A stretch of DNA of 64,000 bases from an uncultured Anaerolineae bacterium. Its GTDB lineage: Bacteria > Chloroflexota > Anaerolineae > J036 > Brachytrichaceae. Below, in pieces: positions 27,839 through 37,491 of the stretch. The stretch's first letter is position 1; each line of letters begins with the position of its first letter. The DNA is taken from positions 248,001 to 312,000 of the forward strand of contig CALGMA010000008.1 in NCBI GenBank assembly GCA_937959265.1, in the 5' to 3' direction. The notes below the pieces were generated by a model. It saw nothing but the letters and a program-made list of their open reading frames with translations, was not told where the DNA came from and made no database searches. A program made the translations under genes and the position numbers.

Positions 27839-29663
27839 GGGCAGGATCGCCTGCGTTGTGACTGCGCGCGGCATGAGATGAGCCGGTCAGGACGGCAACA
27901 GCCAGCAGAATTGCGCCGGCCAACAGCGCGAGATGGGCCAGGTTGAATACCGGCAATTTGGCAATGTGCAGGTAGTTCATCGCTGCGCCGTATGTGACGC
28001 GGTCGAACAGATTGGCGGCCAGCCCGCCGGCGATCAGCCCGTATGCTTTGGCGCGCCTGCCGTCAACGTGCTGGCCCGCGAAGGCCGCGATGAGGACGCA
28101 CAACGCCAGGCCGGCCAATGTGATGCCGATGGTCAAGCCGGTGTCCATCAGGTTGGCTTCCGGAGGTGGCTGCAACCCAATCAGCCCACCAAGCGCCGAC
28201 GTGCCGACGCGGAGGCCCTCGAAGGATTGGACGGCCATCTTGACCAAGCGATCCGCGATGAACACGCCGGCAGCAACCGAGATCAGTGTCCAGATCGGCG
28301 CAGAGGATGCTGTAGATGGGGGTTGTCTATGCGGGCGAAGCCGGTTCGGCTCAACGAGCTGCGCTGCGGGCTGTGTCGTGGGCGCGGCGATCGCAGGCGC
28401 TGCCGTCTCGACGAGTTTGGCGCCGCCGGCTATGGGTTCGGCTGCGAGCGGCTTCCGCTGAACCGATGCTTCGTCGCCGGCGTGCACCAGACGCAGCGCG
28501 GTTGCCAGATGGCGTGTGTCAACGCCGATGAAGCTCGGCGCAGTGGCAAAAAGCCTGGTCAGGCGTGGGTCGTGCGTCAGCGCCTCGGCCCATTCGTCGT
28601 AGTGATCGTAGGCTGGATTCTGCAGGCGCGCGCGCCGTTCGAGCGTGGTCAGCGCCGGTGCGTCCAGGCGGATGGCGTCGAACAGGCCTGGCGAAAGCAC
28701 GCGCAACGCGCACAACTTGGCGATCATCACGCCGGATACATCGGTGCGGTAGCCCTCGGCGTTGCGCTTGGCCAGCGCGCGCATGGCCGCGCGCCAGTGT
28801 TCGCCAGCGCGCTCGATCGCATAGCGGTCGCTCCCCAGGGTGTCCGTGAAGAGTTGAACACAGAGTGGCGGGATGTCGGAAGCAACGGGTCGAGGCGGCG
28901 TCTGCGGTAGCCGGGGTGAGGCGGTGACGGCAACCTCACGATGCGTGGGACGCTCGCTCACGCGCAATTCGACTCGGTCGGTGAGCCAGGCGTGTAACAT
29001 CTCCGCGTCGCCAAGCTTCTGGATGAGCTCAAATTCGTCGGCGCAGATCAACGTAGTGCAGTGCTGCGTGTTGAGGAAGTATTTCGAGGCCTCCAGGAGT
29101 TGGATGGCGCTTTCCGGCGTCGCTTTGTCGAGATGATCTATTGCCACTACGAACGTTGCATTGGAGAGCGTGATAGCGCTGTGGATCATCCCGGCGAATG
29201 CGGCGCGCATATGGTGGGCAAACGCGGCAGCGGCAAGCGTAGCGCTTGCGTCGTCGTTCGCCTCGTGTTGTACCACCTCTTCTAGTTCGGTGCGGAGTTC
29301 CTGGACGGTTGCCGGCGCGCCGGGCTGTTGCGCCAGCTTGTCGAGCGTGCCGAAGATCAGGCGTTGCCAGGGTGCCAGGTCGGTCGGCAGGTTGGCTGCG
29401 TTGATCAGCGCGCATACGACCTTGCGATGTTGGGAAGTGCGCCGGGCATACAAGCCATCCTTGCACAGCGCGTTCAACAGCGTGGTTTTGCCACTGCCGT
29501 GGGGGCCAAAGAGGCCGATCGCGCGGTGCAGCCCCGGCTGGTCCAGTGCGGCCAACACGGCGTCGAGTGCCTGGTTTTGCTCAACGCTCAGTTCGATGCC
29601 TGGCAGTGCGGCGATGGCCGGCGGCGTTTGTCCTCGAAGTCGCTGCAGCGTGTCTTGAATCAT
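27831..29663 (-). CDS. KAP-type P-loop NTPase fused to a catalytically altered LspA-like membrane domain
   Basis: This 610-residue protein joins two modules. Residues 1-390 form a P-loop NTPase: Walker A GPHGSGKTT (53-61), Walker B FVVAIDHLDK (Asp176, Asp179) and a following TLICADEFELI, the pattern of KAP NTPases. A Pro/Ala linker leads to residues 455-595, four membrane helices with LspA landmarks: IADRLVK, GGLAANLFDR (Asp554) and PVFNLAHLAL. The last matches LspA FNxADxxI, but the catalytic Asp is His577, and the NxGAAF motif is lost. It is therefore probably inactive as a peptidase. The ATG at 29663 has GAGGG upstream. It lies between ileS and genuine lspA. Confidence 0.85.
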   Translation of the reverse strand: MIQDTLQRLRGQTPPAIAALPGIELSVEQNQALDAVLAALDQPGLHRAIGLFGPHGSGKTTLLNALCKDGLYARRTSQHRKVVCALINAANLPTDLAPWQRLIFGTLDKLAQQPGAPATVQELRTELEEVVQHEANDDASATLAAAAFAHHMRAAFAGMIHSAITLSNATFVVAIDHLDKATPESAIQLLEASKYFLNTQHCTTLICADEFELIQKLGDAEMLHAWLTDRVELRVSERPTHREVAVTASPRLPQTPPRPVASDIPPLCVQLFTDTLGSDRYAIERAGEHWRAAMRALAKRNAEGYRTDVSGVMIAKLCALRVLSPGLFDAIRLDAPALTTLERRARLQNPAYDHYDEWAEALTHDPRLTRLFATAPSFIGVDTRHLATALRLVHAGDEASVQRKPLAAEPIAGGAKLVETAAPAIAAPTTQPAAQLVEPNRLRPHRQPPSTASSAPIWTLISVAAGVFIADRLVKMAVQSFEGLRVGTSALGGLIGLQPPPEANLMDTGLTIGITLAGLALCVLIAAFAGQHVDGRRAKAYGLIAGGLAANLFDRVTYGAAMNYLHIAKLPVFNLAHLALLAGAILLAVAVLTGSSHAARSHNAGDPAHE

Positions 29664-29709
29664 GTATCCCTCATTTGAAGGAACCAGGCATCTTTGAAAT
29701 GCCTGCTTT

Positions 29710-32700
29710 CTAATCTGACGCCTTTTTGATCGAGATCGTGAGCTGCTCGCCGTCGAAGGCATCGCTTGCGCTGACGCCGTCCGCCAGTTGACCCTCGCTC
29801 AGTGCAACGCTCAGCGTTTCGCCAGCGATGTAGTCGGCGAAGTCGGCGATCGCGCGCCGTAGGCGGTCGCTGGCGTTGTAGGCCAGATGGATGCGGTCGG
29901 AGACGTTCAGCCCGGCTGCCTTGCGCAAGTCGTTTACGCGGCGCACCACCTCGCGCGCCAACCCTTCGGCGATCAATGCCTCGTCGAGCGTGGTATCCAG
30001 GCCGACGACGATGCCGTTCTCGCCGGCGACGATCAACCCCTCGCGTGGGATGGCTTGCACGATGACCTCATCCGGCTGGAGCGAGACGCCGTTTACGGCG
30101 ACCGGTTGGCCGGCCTTGACCGCAGCGACGACCGACGATGGATCGAGCTGTCCCAGACTGGCGCGCACCTTCGGCAAGTCGGCGCCCAGCTTTTTGCCCA
30201 GTTTCTTCAGGTCTGGCAACACGCGGTAGCTGACCAGTTCGACTTCGCGCTCGACGAACTCCAGCGCCTTGACGTTCAGCTCATCGGTGATGACGTCGTA
30301 GTGGGCGAGGATCGCCCGGCGCGCTTCGTTGTCGGCGACGATCATGGCCTTGCGCAGCGGCTGGCGCACCTTCACTTTTGATTGGGCGCGGGTGCTGTGG
30401 CCGAGCGCGACCACCGCGCGGGCCAGCGCCACCTCGCGCAGCAGGGTGCGTTCTTCTTCCGTCAACTCGCGCGGCTGCGGATAGGGCTGGTGATGCACGG
30501 AGAACGCGCGTCGCGAATCGCGCAGTCGGCGGTTGTCCTCCGGGTTCTGGATGCTGAAATCTGCGTTCTGCAAGTTCTGCCACATCGCTTCGCTGATGAA
30601 GGGGACGACGGGGGCAATGAGCCGAGCGAGCGTCGTGAGTACCTCGTAGAGCGTGGCGTGGGCTGCTTCTTTGTCTGCCGTCATCTGGCTGCCCCAGAAG
30701 CGCTCGCGCGAGCGCCGGACATACCAGTTCGATAGATCGTCGGCGAACTTCTCGATAGCCAGTACCGCTGGCCGTGCGTCGTAGGCGTCGAGCGCGGCGT
30801 TGACCACGTTCGTCGTCTCGGCCAGCCGGGCCAGCACCCACTTATCCAGGGCACTGAGCATAGTCGGCTGTTCCTGCGCCCCTTGCGACTTGGGCGACCA
30901 ACCGTCGGCGTTGGCGTAGGTGACGAAGAAAGCGTAGACGTTCCACAGCGGGATGATGACTTGGCGACGGACCTCGTTGAGCGCGTTGTAGCCGAACAGC
31001 AGGTTGTCGTCGTAGCGCTGGCGCGCATACAGCCAACGCATCACGTCGGCGCCGGCCTTATCCGCAGCCTCGTTGAACTCGATGGCGTTGCCTTTGCTCT
31101 TGTGCATCGGCTCGCCCTTTTCGTCGAGCAACGTCGCGTAGCCAAGGATGGTGCGTGTGGGCATGTGCTCTTCCAGCACAGTGCTCATCGCGATCAACGA
31201 GTAGAACCAGTTGCGGAACTGACCGGGGAAGCTCTCGGTGATGAAGTCGGCTGGGAACCATCGCTGCCAGTACGCCCGGTCGGTGCGGTAGCGCAGAGTG
31301 GAGTAGGCGACGATGCCGGCGTCGAGCCACGGATTCCCCACGTCGGGTACACGTGTGCCGATGAGGCCGGTGACCGGGTGCTTGATCTTGACCCTGTCAA
31401 TGTGCGGCCGATGCGGCGTGTGGCCGTCGAATTTCTCCCAGCCCTCGACGGCACGGGCCTTCAGCTCTTCATAGCTGCCGATTACCTCAAATGTGCCGTC
31501 GGGGTATTCCCAGATCGGCAGCGCCAGCCCCCAGTAGCGCTTCTTGCTGATCATCCAGTCGTGCATGTTGCGCAACCAGTCCAGCTCGCGCTCTTTGCCG
31601 AACGAGGGAATCCAATTGATCTGCTCCGACACGGCCATCATGTCGTAGCGCAGCTCGTCCATGCTGATGTACCACTCGTCTACCATGCGATAGACCAGCG
31701 GCGTGCCGCAGCGCCAGCAGTGGGCGTAGCGGTGCACATACTTATCGTGCCGATAGAAGTAGCCTTTGGCCTTGAGTAGCGCTTCGACCAGGTCGGGCAC
31801 ATCGTGGGCGTGCTTGCCGGTCAGTTCGCCGAAGCCGTCCAGGAAGTAGCCGTCCTCGTTCAGCGGGGCGATCTTCGGCATGCTGTGCTGCTTGCCAAGC
31901 TGATAGTCCTCCGGGCCGGCGCCGGGCGCATTGTGCACGATGCCGGTGCCTTCGTCCTCGCCCACGCCGTCCCAGGTGATGACGACGTGCGCGAAGGCGC
32001 GGCCATCGTGCTTGTCCTGCCAGCGCTTGTGCGCGTCAATGAATGCCGGCAAGTCGTCGAATAGCCCTTCGTATGTCCAGCCGGCCATGTGTTCGCCCTG
32101 AATCTCACCCAGCACCTCGTATTCACCGCGCAGGATGTTCAGCGTCTTATTGCTGAGGAAGTACACGGCCAGTTCGCCGTCTTTGTGCAATTGCCGGATG
32201 ATGGCGTAGGTGAGCTTGGGTCCGACCGAGGCCATGATGTTGGCCGGCAGCGTCCAGGGCGTCGTCGTCCAGGCCAGCAGGAACTTGCCTGGCGCGTGGT
32301 CAAACTTGGCGCGCGCCTGCGCGCTGACCCAGGTCGCCTGGCTCACGTCGAACGACTTGAGCTTCATGCGCACGGTGATGGCCGGATCCTCGCGATCCTT
32401 ATAGCCTTCGGTGTCAATCTCGTGCTGGCTGATGCCGGTGGCGCAGCGCGGGCACCACGGGATCACGTCTTCACCGCGATAGATCCAACCGTTTTCGTGG
32501 CACTTCTTTAGGAAGCTCCAGATCTGATAGTTGTTCTCGTCGCTGAAGGTAAAGTACGAGCCGCCCAATTCCGTCAGGCCAAGCTGGCCGATGATTTGCT
32601 CGACGGTGCCGGTGATCTTCTGTCCGTTGCGCGTGAGGGTGATGACTTGTTGCGGATCTTCAACGATCTTCTGGGCCAGCCAGCGCAGCTCGTCCGGGTC

Positions 32701-33138
32701 GTTCCAGTCCATCCAGTAGCCCAGCCGGATGGACTGCTCGGTCTGCATGGCGGCGCTGTTCAGCACACGCTGCTTGCACAGGCCGATGAAGCGCTCCATG
32801 CCGAATGCCTCAATGTCGCGCTTCGACTTGAAACCCATGTCCTTCTCGACGTTGACCTCGACCCACAGCCCCTGGCAGTCGAAGCCGTTCTGCCAGCGCT
32901 GGTTGTAGCCCTTCATGGCGAAGTAGCGCTGCCACAAATCCTTGTAGGTGCGGCCCCAGGCGTGATGCACGCCCATTGGGTTGTTGGCGGTGATCGGGCC
33001 GTCTATGAAAGAGAAGCGTTTGTCGGAGTCGGCGCGCAGCTCGCGCAGGCGGTCGAAGGCCCGAGTGCGCGCCCAAAACGCGAGCACGTCGCGTTCCTGA
33101 GCCGGGAAGTCAATCTGAGTCGCAACTGGCTGAAACAT
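29710..33138 (-). CDS. ileS: Isoleucyl-tRNA synthetase, archaeal/eukaryotic-like type
   Basis: The 1142-residue class I synthetase has a HIGH-like signature in NPMGVHHAWG (53-62), a KMSKS-like MHKSKGN, the editing domain with LLAWTTTPWTLPAN, and zinc-type pairs PWCPRC and HCWRCGTP. Length and motifs fit the type 2 IleRS that is often mupirocin-resistant (family knowledge). The start is set at ATG 33138; TTG at 33144 is also possible. It is the first gene of a unit with the KAP/LspA-like gene (46 bases later), lspA and a HAD gene. No T-box leader is seen. Confidence 0.95.
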   Translation of the reverse strand: MFQPVATQIDFPAQERDVLAFWARTRAFDRLRELRADSDKRFSFIDGPITANNPMGVHHAWGRTYKDLWQRYFAMKGYNQRWQNGFDCQGLWVEVNVEKDMGFKSKRDIEAFGMERFIGLCKQRVLNSAAMQTEQSIRLGYWMDWNDPDELRWLAQKIVEDPQQVITLTRNGQKITGTVEQIIGQLGLTELGGSYFTFSDENNYQIWSFLKKCHENGWIYRGEDVIPWCPRCATGISQHEIDTEGYKDREDPAITVRMKLKSFDVSQATWVSAQARAKFDHAPGKFLLAWTTTPWTLPANIMASVGPKLTYAIIRQLHKDGELAVYFLSNKTLNILRGEYEVLGEIQGEHMAGWTYEGLFDDLPAFIDAHKRWQDKHDGRAFAHVVITWDGVGEDEGTGIVHNAPGAGPEDYQLGKQHSMPKIAPLNEDGYFLDGFGELTGKHAHDVPDLVEALLKAKGYFYRHDKYVHRYAHCWRCGTPLVYRMVDEWYISMDELRYDMMAVSEQINWIPSFGKERELDWLRNMHDWMISKKRYWGLALPIWEYPDGTFEVIGSYEELKARAVEGWEKFDGHTPHRPHIDRVKIKHPVTGLIGTRVPDVGNPWLDAGIVAYSTLRYRTDRAYWQRWFPADFITESFPGQFRNWFYSLIAMSTVLEEHMPTRTILGYATLLDEKGEPMHKSKGNAIEFNEAADKAGADVMRWLYARQRYDDNLLFGYNALNEVRRQVIIPLWNVYAFFVTYANADGWSPKSQGAQEQPTMLSALDKWVLARLAETTNVVNAALDAYDARPAVLAIEKFADDLSNWYVRRSRERFWGSQMTADKEAAHATLYEVLTTLARLIAPVVPFISEAMWQNLQNADFSIQNPEDNRRLRDSRRAFSVHHQPYPQPRELTEEERTLLREVALARAVVALGHSTRAQSKVKVRQPLRKAMIVADNEARRAILAHYDVITDELNVKALEFVEREVELVSYRVLPDLKKLGKKLGADLPKVRASLGQLDPSSVVAAVKAGQPVAVNGVSLQPDEVIVQAIPREGLIVAGENGIVVGLDTTLDEALIAEGLAREVVRRVNDLRKAAGLNVSDRIHLAYNASDRLRRAIADFADYIAGETLSVALSEGQLADGVSASDAFDGEQLTISIKKASD

Positions 33139-33186
33139 CGTCAATCCGTCAGTATCGTCGCGCGATGATACTACAATGCAGGCCGC

Positions 33187-33699
33187 ATGCAGGATGTCCC
33201 CAACAACGCGCCGCGTCGAAATCGTGTCGCTTACAGCGTGTTCATCGGCATCATTCTCCTGACCATTCCGTGCTACTTGCTTGGCTTTGCCGCGCTCTTC
33301 ATCCTACAGCGGCCGGATCAGAATCCGATCGTTGCGCCGACCGCATCGCCGGCTCAGCAGGCTACCGAGATGCACCCGGCTACGCCCACACTTGCCGAGT
33401 TGCCCACCCAGTTCGTGCCGCCGACGGTCACGCCCATCAGCTTACCGTCACCAACACTTGTCGCATCAACGGCGACCGACACGCCGACCGCCACGGCGAC
33501 ACCGACCGATACACCCACTGCTACGCCGACGCTGGCGCTGCCTACCGATACGCCCACGCCCGTTCCTCTGCCAACGTTCGACACGCCCACACCGACAGCC
33601 ACACCCGCGCCAACCGACACACCCACACCGACAGCCACGCCCACGCCAACCGACACGCCTACACCGACCTCAGAGCCAACGATCACGCCGATTCCCTGA
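33187..33699 (+). CDS. Membrane-anchored Thr/Pro-rich protein
   Basis: The 170-residue protein has a basic start, one helix at about 16-40, and then a long outer tail made mostly of TPTATPTDTP-like repeats. No domain is recognised. Such tails occur in Chloroflexota surface proteins and may be glycosylated spacers. It is divergent from ileS and convergent with the LCP gene. Confidence 0.6.
   Translation: MQDVPNNAPRRNRVAYSVFIGIILLTIPCYLLGFAALFILQRPDQNPIVAPTASPAQQATEMHPATPTLAELPTQFVPPTVTPISLPSPTLVASTATDTPTATATPTDTPTATPTLALPTDTPTPVPLPTFDTPTPTATPAPTDTPTPTATPTPTDTPTPTSEPTITPIP
33581..33652 (+). repeat. Two tandem 36-base units within the Thr/Pro tail
   Basis: Units 33581-33616 and 33617-33652 differ at only a few bases, and a partial third follows. 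They encode repeats of Thr, Pro, Ala and Asp. The regular codon pattern could change length by slippage. Confidence 0.65.
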
Positions 33700-33719
33700 T
33701 CGGCTCATTCGCGCAGAAA

Positions 33720-35258
33720 TTACGGCGCGGGTGTCACGCTGATTTGTTCGCCGGCCGGTTCCAGCTTTACATCGCCGGCGATGTTGGCTGTGTTCGGGCA
33801 GGAGTTGTAATCCTCGCCCAGGATGATGCGCGCCGCCGATGGGCTGCTTGGATCCGGCTGGCCGATCACGTTGCGCTGTTGCACGCGAAAGATGTCCTGC
33901 AACCGAGTGATCGGCGATCCCTTGCGCGTCGTGCTGTAATCAATGATCTGAGTCTGCGGGAAGCGATCACCTTCGACCTGTCCCAGAGCAACTACTTGAA
34001 AACCCTCCCACGTCAGCCGCTCTGCAGCAACAAGCTCCATGTCTGGCCGTGAAGAGCCGTTGTAGATCTCCACGGCAGGCCGGATTTGCGCCTGATTGCC
34101 GGCCGGCGGAGCCAGTGCTTCGGCGATGAAGGGGATGGTCTTGTCGGTCGGAATCAACACCGCAGCACCGTCCGCGCGCTGATGCGAGCGGACGATCGGC
34201 CAAGTGATCACTCGACTTTTGATGTCATCGTTGCTTAGCCGCCGGGCGATGTCTACCAAAGGAATGAGATCGGTTGGGCCGAGGTCGGTTTCGATGCTGT
34301 TGCGGAACTCGCTGTAGAGACCGAGCGCGTTCTGTAGCATGTTGCCATCGCGTGCCTTGCGGAACAATGCGCGCAATACTTTTTGCTGACGTCGCGCGCG
34401 GTCGAAGTCGGTGGTGCTCCAGCGCGAGCGGGCATACCACAGCGCCTGTTTGCCGTTCAAGGTCACCTTGCCCGGATAGAGGTCGAGGTCGGTTTTGCCG
34501 AGCGGCGAATCTTTGTCGGGAAAGGTGTCGTGTAGCTCGCACTCGACCAGGACATCTACGCCACCCAGCGTATCCACGGCTTTGATCAACCCGGCGAAGT
34601 CCACGCGCACGAAATGGTCAATCTTGATGCCGAAGTTCTTGCGCAGGACAAAGGCTAGGTAGGCCGGCCCGCCACCGGGATAGTTGCTGAGGTAGCCGCG
34701 CTGCAAGGCCGTGTTGATGCGATCCTGCGTGCTGTCTAGCATGCGCACCTGCAGGTCGCGCGGGAATGAGAGCAGGCTGACCGAAGGGTAACGCGGGTCA
34801 ATGCTGGCGACGATGACTGTGTCGGTGCGCGCGTAGTGGCTGTCGGCCGAAGCGTCGCTGCCCAGCAGCAAAATGTTGACCGTGCCCGGCGCCTGTGGCA
34901 ACAGCGGGGCATCCTCAGCACTGAGCGCGCGCTCATCCACTTGCAAATTCACAGCCATAGGCGTGGCGATTTCGGGCACGTTGATGCTGCCGGGCGTCGA
35001 AGTGACTTCTGGATTGAACGGAAGGGACGTCGCGCTGGCCGTCGGCGCAAGGTCGGCGCCTGGCAGTACCGTTTCGGGCATGGGCGTTTGGGCGAAGAAA
35101 ACGTCTCCAGGGCGCGTCGCCGGTTGGTCCGGCAGCGGAGGCGTTCCCGGCATCGTGGCAGTCTGGAGATTGCCCCTCCGGGTGACCCCCAGACCTATGG
35201 AGATGAGTACGACTACGACGAGCAATGATTCGAAGATGCGCGCGACGTTCCTTTCCAT
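33720..35258 (-). CDS. LytR-CpsA-Psr (LCP) family protein with LytR_C domain
   Basis: LCP enzymes transfer undecaprenyl-linked glycopolymers to the cell wall. The 512-residue protein has one N-terminal helix and a Pro/Thr linker. The LCP domain (about 125-330) has NILLLGSDA, RTDTVIVASIDP, SFPRDLQV and ALWYARSRWSTTDFDRARRQQ, carrying the Arg and Asp residues that hold the pyrophosphate. A C-terminal LytR_C domain (about 390-490, VEIYNGSSRPDMELVAAERL) completes it. It converges on the Thr/Pro-rich gene with a 20-base gap. Confidence 0.9.
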   Translation of the reverse strand: MERNVARIFESLLVVVVLISIGLGVTRRGNLQTATMPGTPPLPDQPATRPGDVFFAQTPMPETVLPGADLAPTASATSLPFNPEVTSTPGSINVPEIATPMAVNLQVDERALSAEDAPLLPQAPGTVNILLLGSDASADSHYARTDTVIVASIDPRYPSVSLLSFPRDLQVRMLDSTQDRINTALQRGYLSNYPGGGPAYLAFVLRKNFGIKIDHFVRVDFAGLIKAVDTLGGVDVLVECELHDTFPDKDSPLGKTDLDLYPGKVTLNGKQALWYARSRWSTTDFDRARRQQKVLRALFRKARDGNMLQNALGLYSEFRNSIETDLGPTDLIPLVDIARRLSNDDIKSRVITWPIVRSHQRADGAAVLIPTDKTIPFIAEALAPPAGNQAQIRPAVEIYNGSSRPDMELVAAERLTWEGFQVVALGQVEGDRFPQTQIIDYSTTRKGSPITRLQDIFRVQQRNVIGQPDPSSPSAARIILGEDYNSCPNTANIAGDVKLEPAGEQISVTPAP

Positions 35259-35282
35259 AGGTAGGCCATTAAATCACAAAAC

Positions 35283-35302
35283 TGTGGATTTGCTGTGGAT
35301 AA
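35283..35302. promoter_or_regulatory. Two DnaA-box-like 9-mers
   Basis: TGTGGATAA at 35294-35302 is an exact complement of the TTATCCACA DnaA box. TGTGGATTT at 35283-35291 differs at one or two positions. They are 11 bases apart in the same direction, in an AT-richer divergent gap. With no dnaA, dnaN or gidA nearby, an origin is unlikely; a DnaA-regulated promoter is possible. Confidence 0.35.
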
Positions 35303-35473
35303 GTTTTACGAGGAGGGAATTTTTTTACCAATTTTTGGGCACGGATGCCTGGTTAGTCCACGACAATTCGTCATGTTTCGTGTAACCTCCTCTGGCTGGC
35401 GGGTCCCGACCTTCTAACCGGATCAACATGCTGCGAACGGCGCTTGTGAGACCACTCCACAGGAGTTGTCCCC

Positions 35474-36412
35474 ATGGGTTGTGATAGATTCGGTGCAGGC
35501 ATGCCTACGCTCGGTTCACAAGTCGTCCCGGCCAAAATGATGGAGTTGAGGCGCCTGCTGGCGCAGCTCGACGCCAGCGACGTTGGCGCGCTCGATGAGT
35601 CGTTGGGTGAGTGGATGCGTCGTCCGCTGGGGCGCGAGGCATTGGCCAGTGTGGTATTCCCGGTCGCCGGCTCGACCTACTTGTGCATGCTCAACTTCGA
35701 GCCGGCTGGCCTGATGCTGATCGAGCGCGGCAATATCGCCGCGCGCATTCGCCTGCTGGCCGTCGTGTCGGATTTGCGGCGGCGTGGCCTAGCGCGCACC
35801 ATGCTCGAAGCCGCAGAGGGTATGGCGCGCCAGGCCGGCTTGCGCTGGATGTGGATGACGGTGCCTTCGGACAACCTGCCGGCAACGCGCTGCGCATTGG
35901 CGTGTGGCTACCGGCGCTATCGCCCGCAGTTCATGCGCCGCCAACTCGGCCATGCACTCCCCATTCGCGCCGAGCGTGCGCGCGTCGAGCCGCTGGCCGG
36001 CCGCGAAGCCGATGAGCAGCTTCGCTACTGGGTCGGCATGGCGGCAAACCAGGGCGATGCCTGGTGCAGCGACCTCGTCCAGGCCGACTTGCTCCCGTGG
36101 AACACAGCGCCGCTGAACGGTGGTCAACTCTACTTGCTGATCAGCCCACCGAGTGAAGCGGGCGTTGCGCATCTGCGGGGCGAATCGGCGCACCGCGTCG
36201 TCACGCTTTGGTTGGATCAGACTTTGTGGAACACACCGCGCGAGATGCAGGTATTGAAGGCGGTGCTGGATTCCGCGGCCGATGCATCGCCCACGCTCGA
36301 CGTAGAGCTTGGCAGCGGAGGACACTTGCGTGTATCGGCGCCGGCCTACAAGGCGCTCGATTTCAGGCCGGTGCTGCGCGAGCGGGTGGTCATGGTGAAG
36401 CAAGTTGGCTAG
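35474..36412 (+). CDS. GNAT-family N-acetyltransferase
   Basis: The 312-residue protein has a GNAT domain in its first half: IRLLAVVSDLRRRGLARTMLEAAE is the acetyl-CoA-binding motif A and TVPSDNLPATRCALACGYRRY is motif B. The second half (about 175-312) has no recognised domain, which makes it longer than single-domain relatives. CAGGAG lies about 9 bases ahead of the ATG at 35474. The substrate is unknown. Confidence 0.8.
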   Translation: MGCDRFGAGMPTLGSQVVPAKMMELRRLLAQLDASDVGALDESLGEWMRRPLGREALASVVFPVAGSTYLCMLNFEPAGLMLIERGNIAARIRLLAVVSDLRRRGLARTMLEAAEGMARQAGLRWMWMTVPSDNLPATRCALACGYRRYRPQFMRRQLGHALPIRAERARVEPLAGREADEQLRYWVGMAANQGDAWCSDLVQADLLPWNTAPLNGGQLYLLISPPSEAGVAHLRGESAHRVVTLWLDQTLWNTPREMQVLKAVLDSAADASPTLDVELGSGGHLRVSAPAYKALDFRPVLRERVVMVKQVG

Positions 36413-36435
36413 GCTGATGTCGCCCCTGCGTGGTG

Positions 36436-37341
36436 TTAGCGGCCGGTGCGACGCCGGGCGATCTTCGCCAGTTGCTCTCTTTCGGCGTCGGTGAGGTCGG
36501 TGGGCACGGTGATCGAGACGCGCAGATACAGGTCGCCGTATTCTCCGGGCTTGTTGAGTTTCGGCATGCCGCGCCCGCGCACGCGGATGAGTTTGCCGGA
36601 AGACGTGCCGGGCGGCACTTTCACCACGATCGGCCCGGCCAGGGTGTCCACTTGCGCTTCACCGCCCAATATGGCAGTGAATGCATCCACCTGCATGTCA
36701 CGATACAGGTCGTCGTCTTTGCGCTCGTAGGTCGGGTGCGGCTTGACCTCGATGACGAGGTATAGGTCGCCAGCTTGCCCGCGCGCGTTCCTGCCGCCAT
36801 GCCCGCGCACGCGCACGCGCGAGCCGGTCTTCACACCGGGCGGGATTTTTACCTCGATCTCGGGCTGGCCGGACTTCTGCACCAGCCGGGTCGTGCCGTG
36901 ATACGCTTCTTCCAGGGTAATGTCCACGCCTTGCTGGAAGTCGCGCGGCTGGCTGACCGTCTGCCCGCCGCTGAACATCTGGCGGATGAACTCACTCAGG
37001 TCTATATCCTGCTCGTACACGCGACGCGCACCTTGGCCGAAGCCGAAGGGGAAGTCGCTGCCGTTCGCCCACTGGCTCCAGTCGTAGTCGCGTGGATTCC
37101 CGCCGGCGCGCTGATACTCGCGGTAGCTGGCACCCATCCGGTCGTATAGCTTGCGCTTCTCCGGATCGCTGAGTACCTCGTAGGCCTCGTTGATTTCCTT
37201 GAACTTCTCCTCGGCTTTCTTGTCGCCCCTGTTGGCGTCCGGGTGATACTGGCGCGCCAGCTTGCGAAACGCCTTCTTGATCGCCTCCTGATCGGCATTT
37301 CGGTCTACACCAAGCGTCTTGTAATAGTCCTTGTACTCCAT
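36436..37341 (-). CDS. DnaJ-class co-chaperone, CbpA-like
   Basis: The 301-residue protein has an N-terminal J domain ([21 protein letters not shown], the HPD triad in [30 protein letters not shown]), a Gly-poor linker and two C-terminal beta-barrel substrate-binding domains ([17 protein letters not shown] ... [15 protein letters not shown]). It lacks the zinc-finger repeats, so it is the CbpA type and not DnaJ proper. It stimulates the DnaK ATPase. No dnaK is in the window. Confidence 0.93.
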   Translation of the reverse strand: MEYKDYYKTLGVDRNADQEAIKKAFRKLARQYHPDANRGDKKAEEKFKEINEAYEVLSDPEKRKLYDRMGASYREYQRAGGNPRDYDWSQWANGSDFPFGFGQGARRVYEQDIDLSEFIRQMFSGGQTVSQPRDFQQGVDITLEEAYHGTTRLVQKSGQPEIEVKIPPGVKTGSRVRVRGHGGRNARGQAGDLYLVIEVKPHPTYERKDDDLYRDMQVDAFTAILGGEAQVDTLAGPIVVKVPPGTSSGKLIRVRGRGMPKLNKPGEYGDLYLRVSITVPTDLTDAEREQLAKIARRRTGR

Positions 37342-37491
37342 AGCGATCAGACAGAATTACACCTATTGCATGGATGAACCGCACAGAACCAGCAAGTATG
37401 CCTTTCGATTTTTACAAAGCTGCATTAACAAAACGATTGTATACCTATGCTTTGGACTTGAGGGAATCCGGCCTCGCGCTAAACTCATCGC

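Noticed and set aside
33450..33700. Short regular repeats that might suggest a CRISPR array
   Set aside because: They code for a Thr/Pro-rich tail in frame; there are no unique spacers and no cas genes.
35259..35473. Replication origin
   Set aside because: Only two DnaA-like boxes are present and no dnaA, dnaN, rpmH or gidA genes are nearby; it is kept only as a weak regulatory call.
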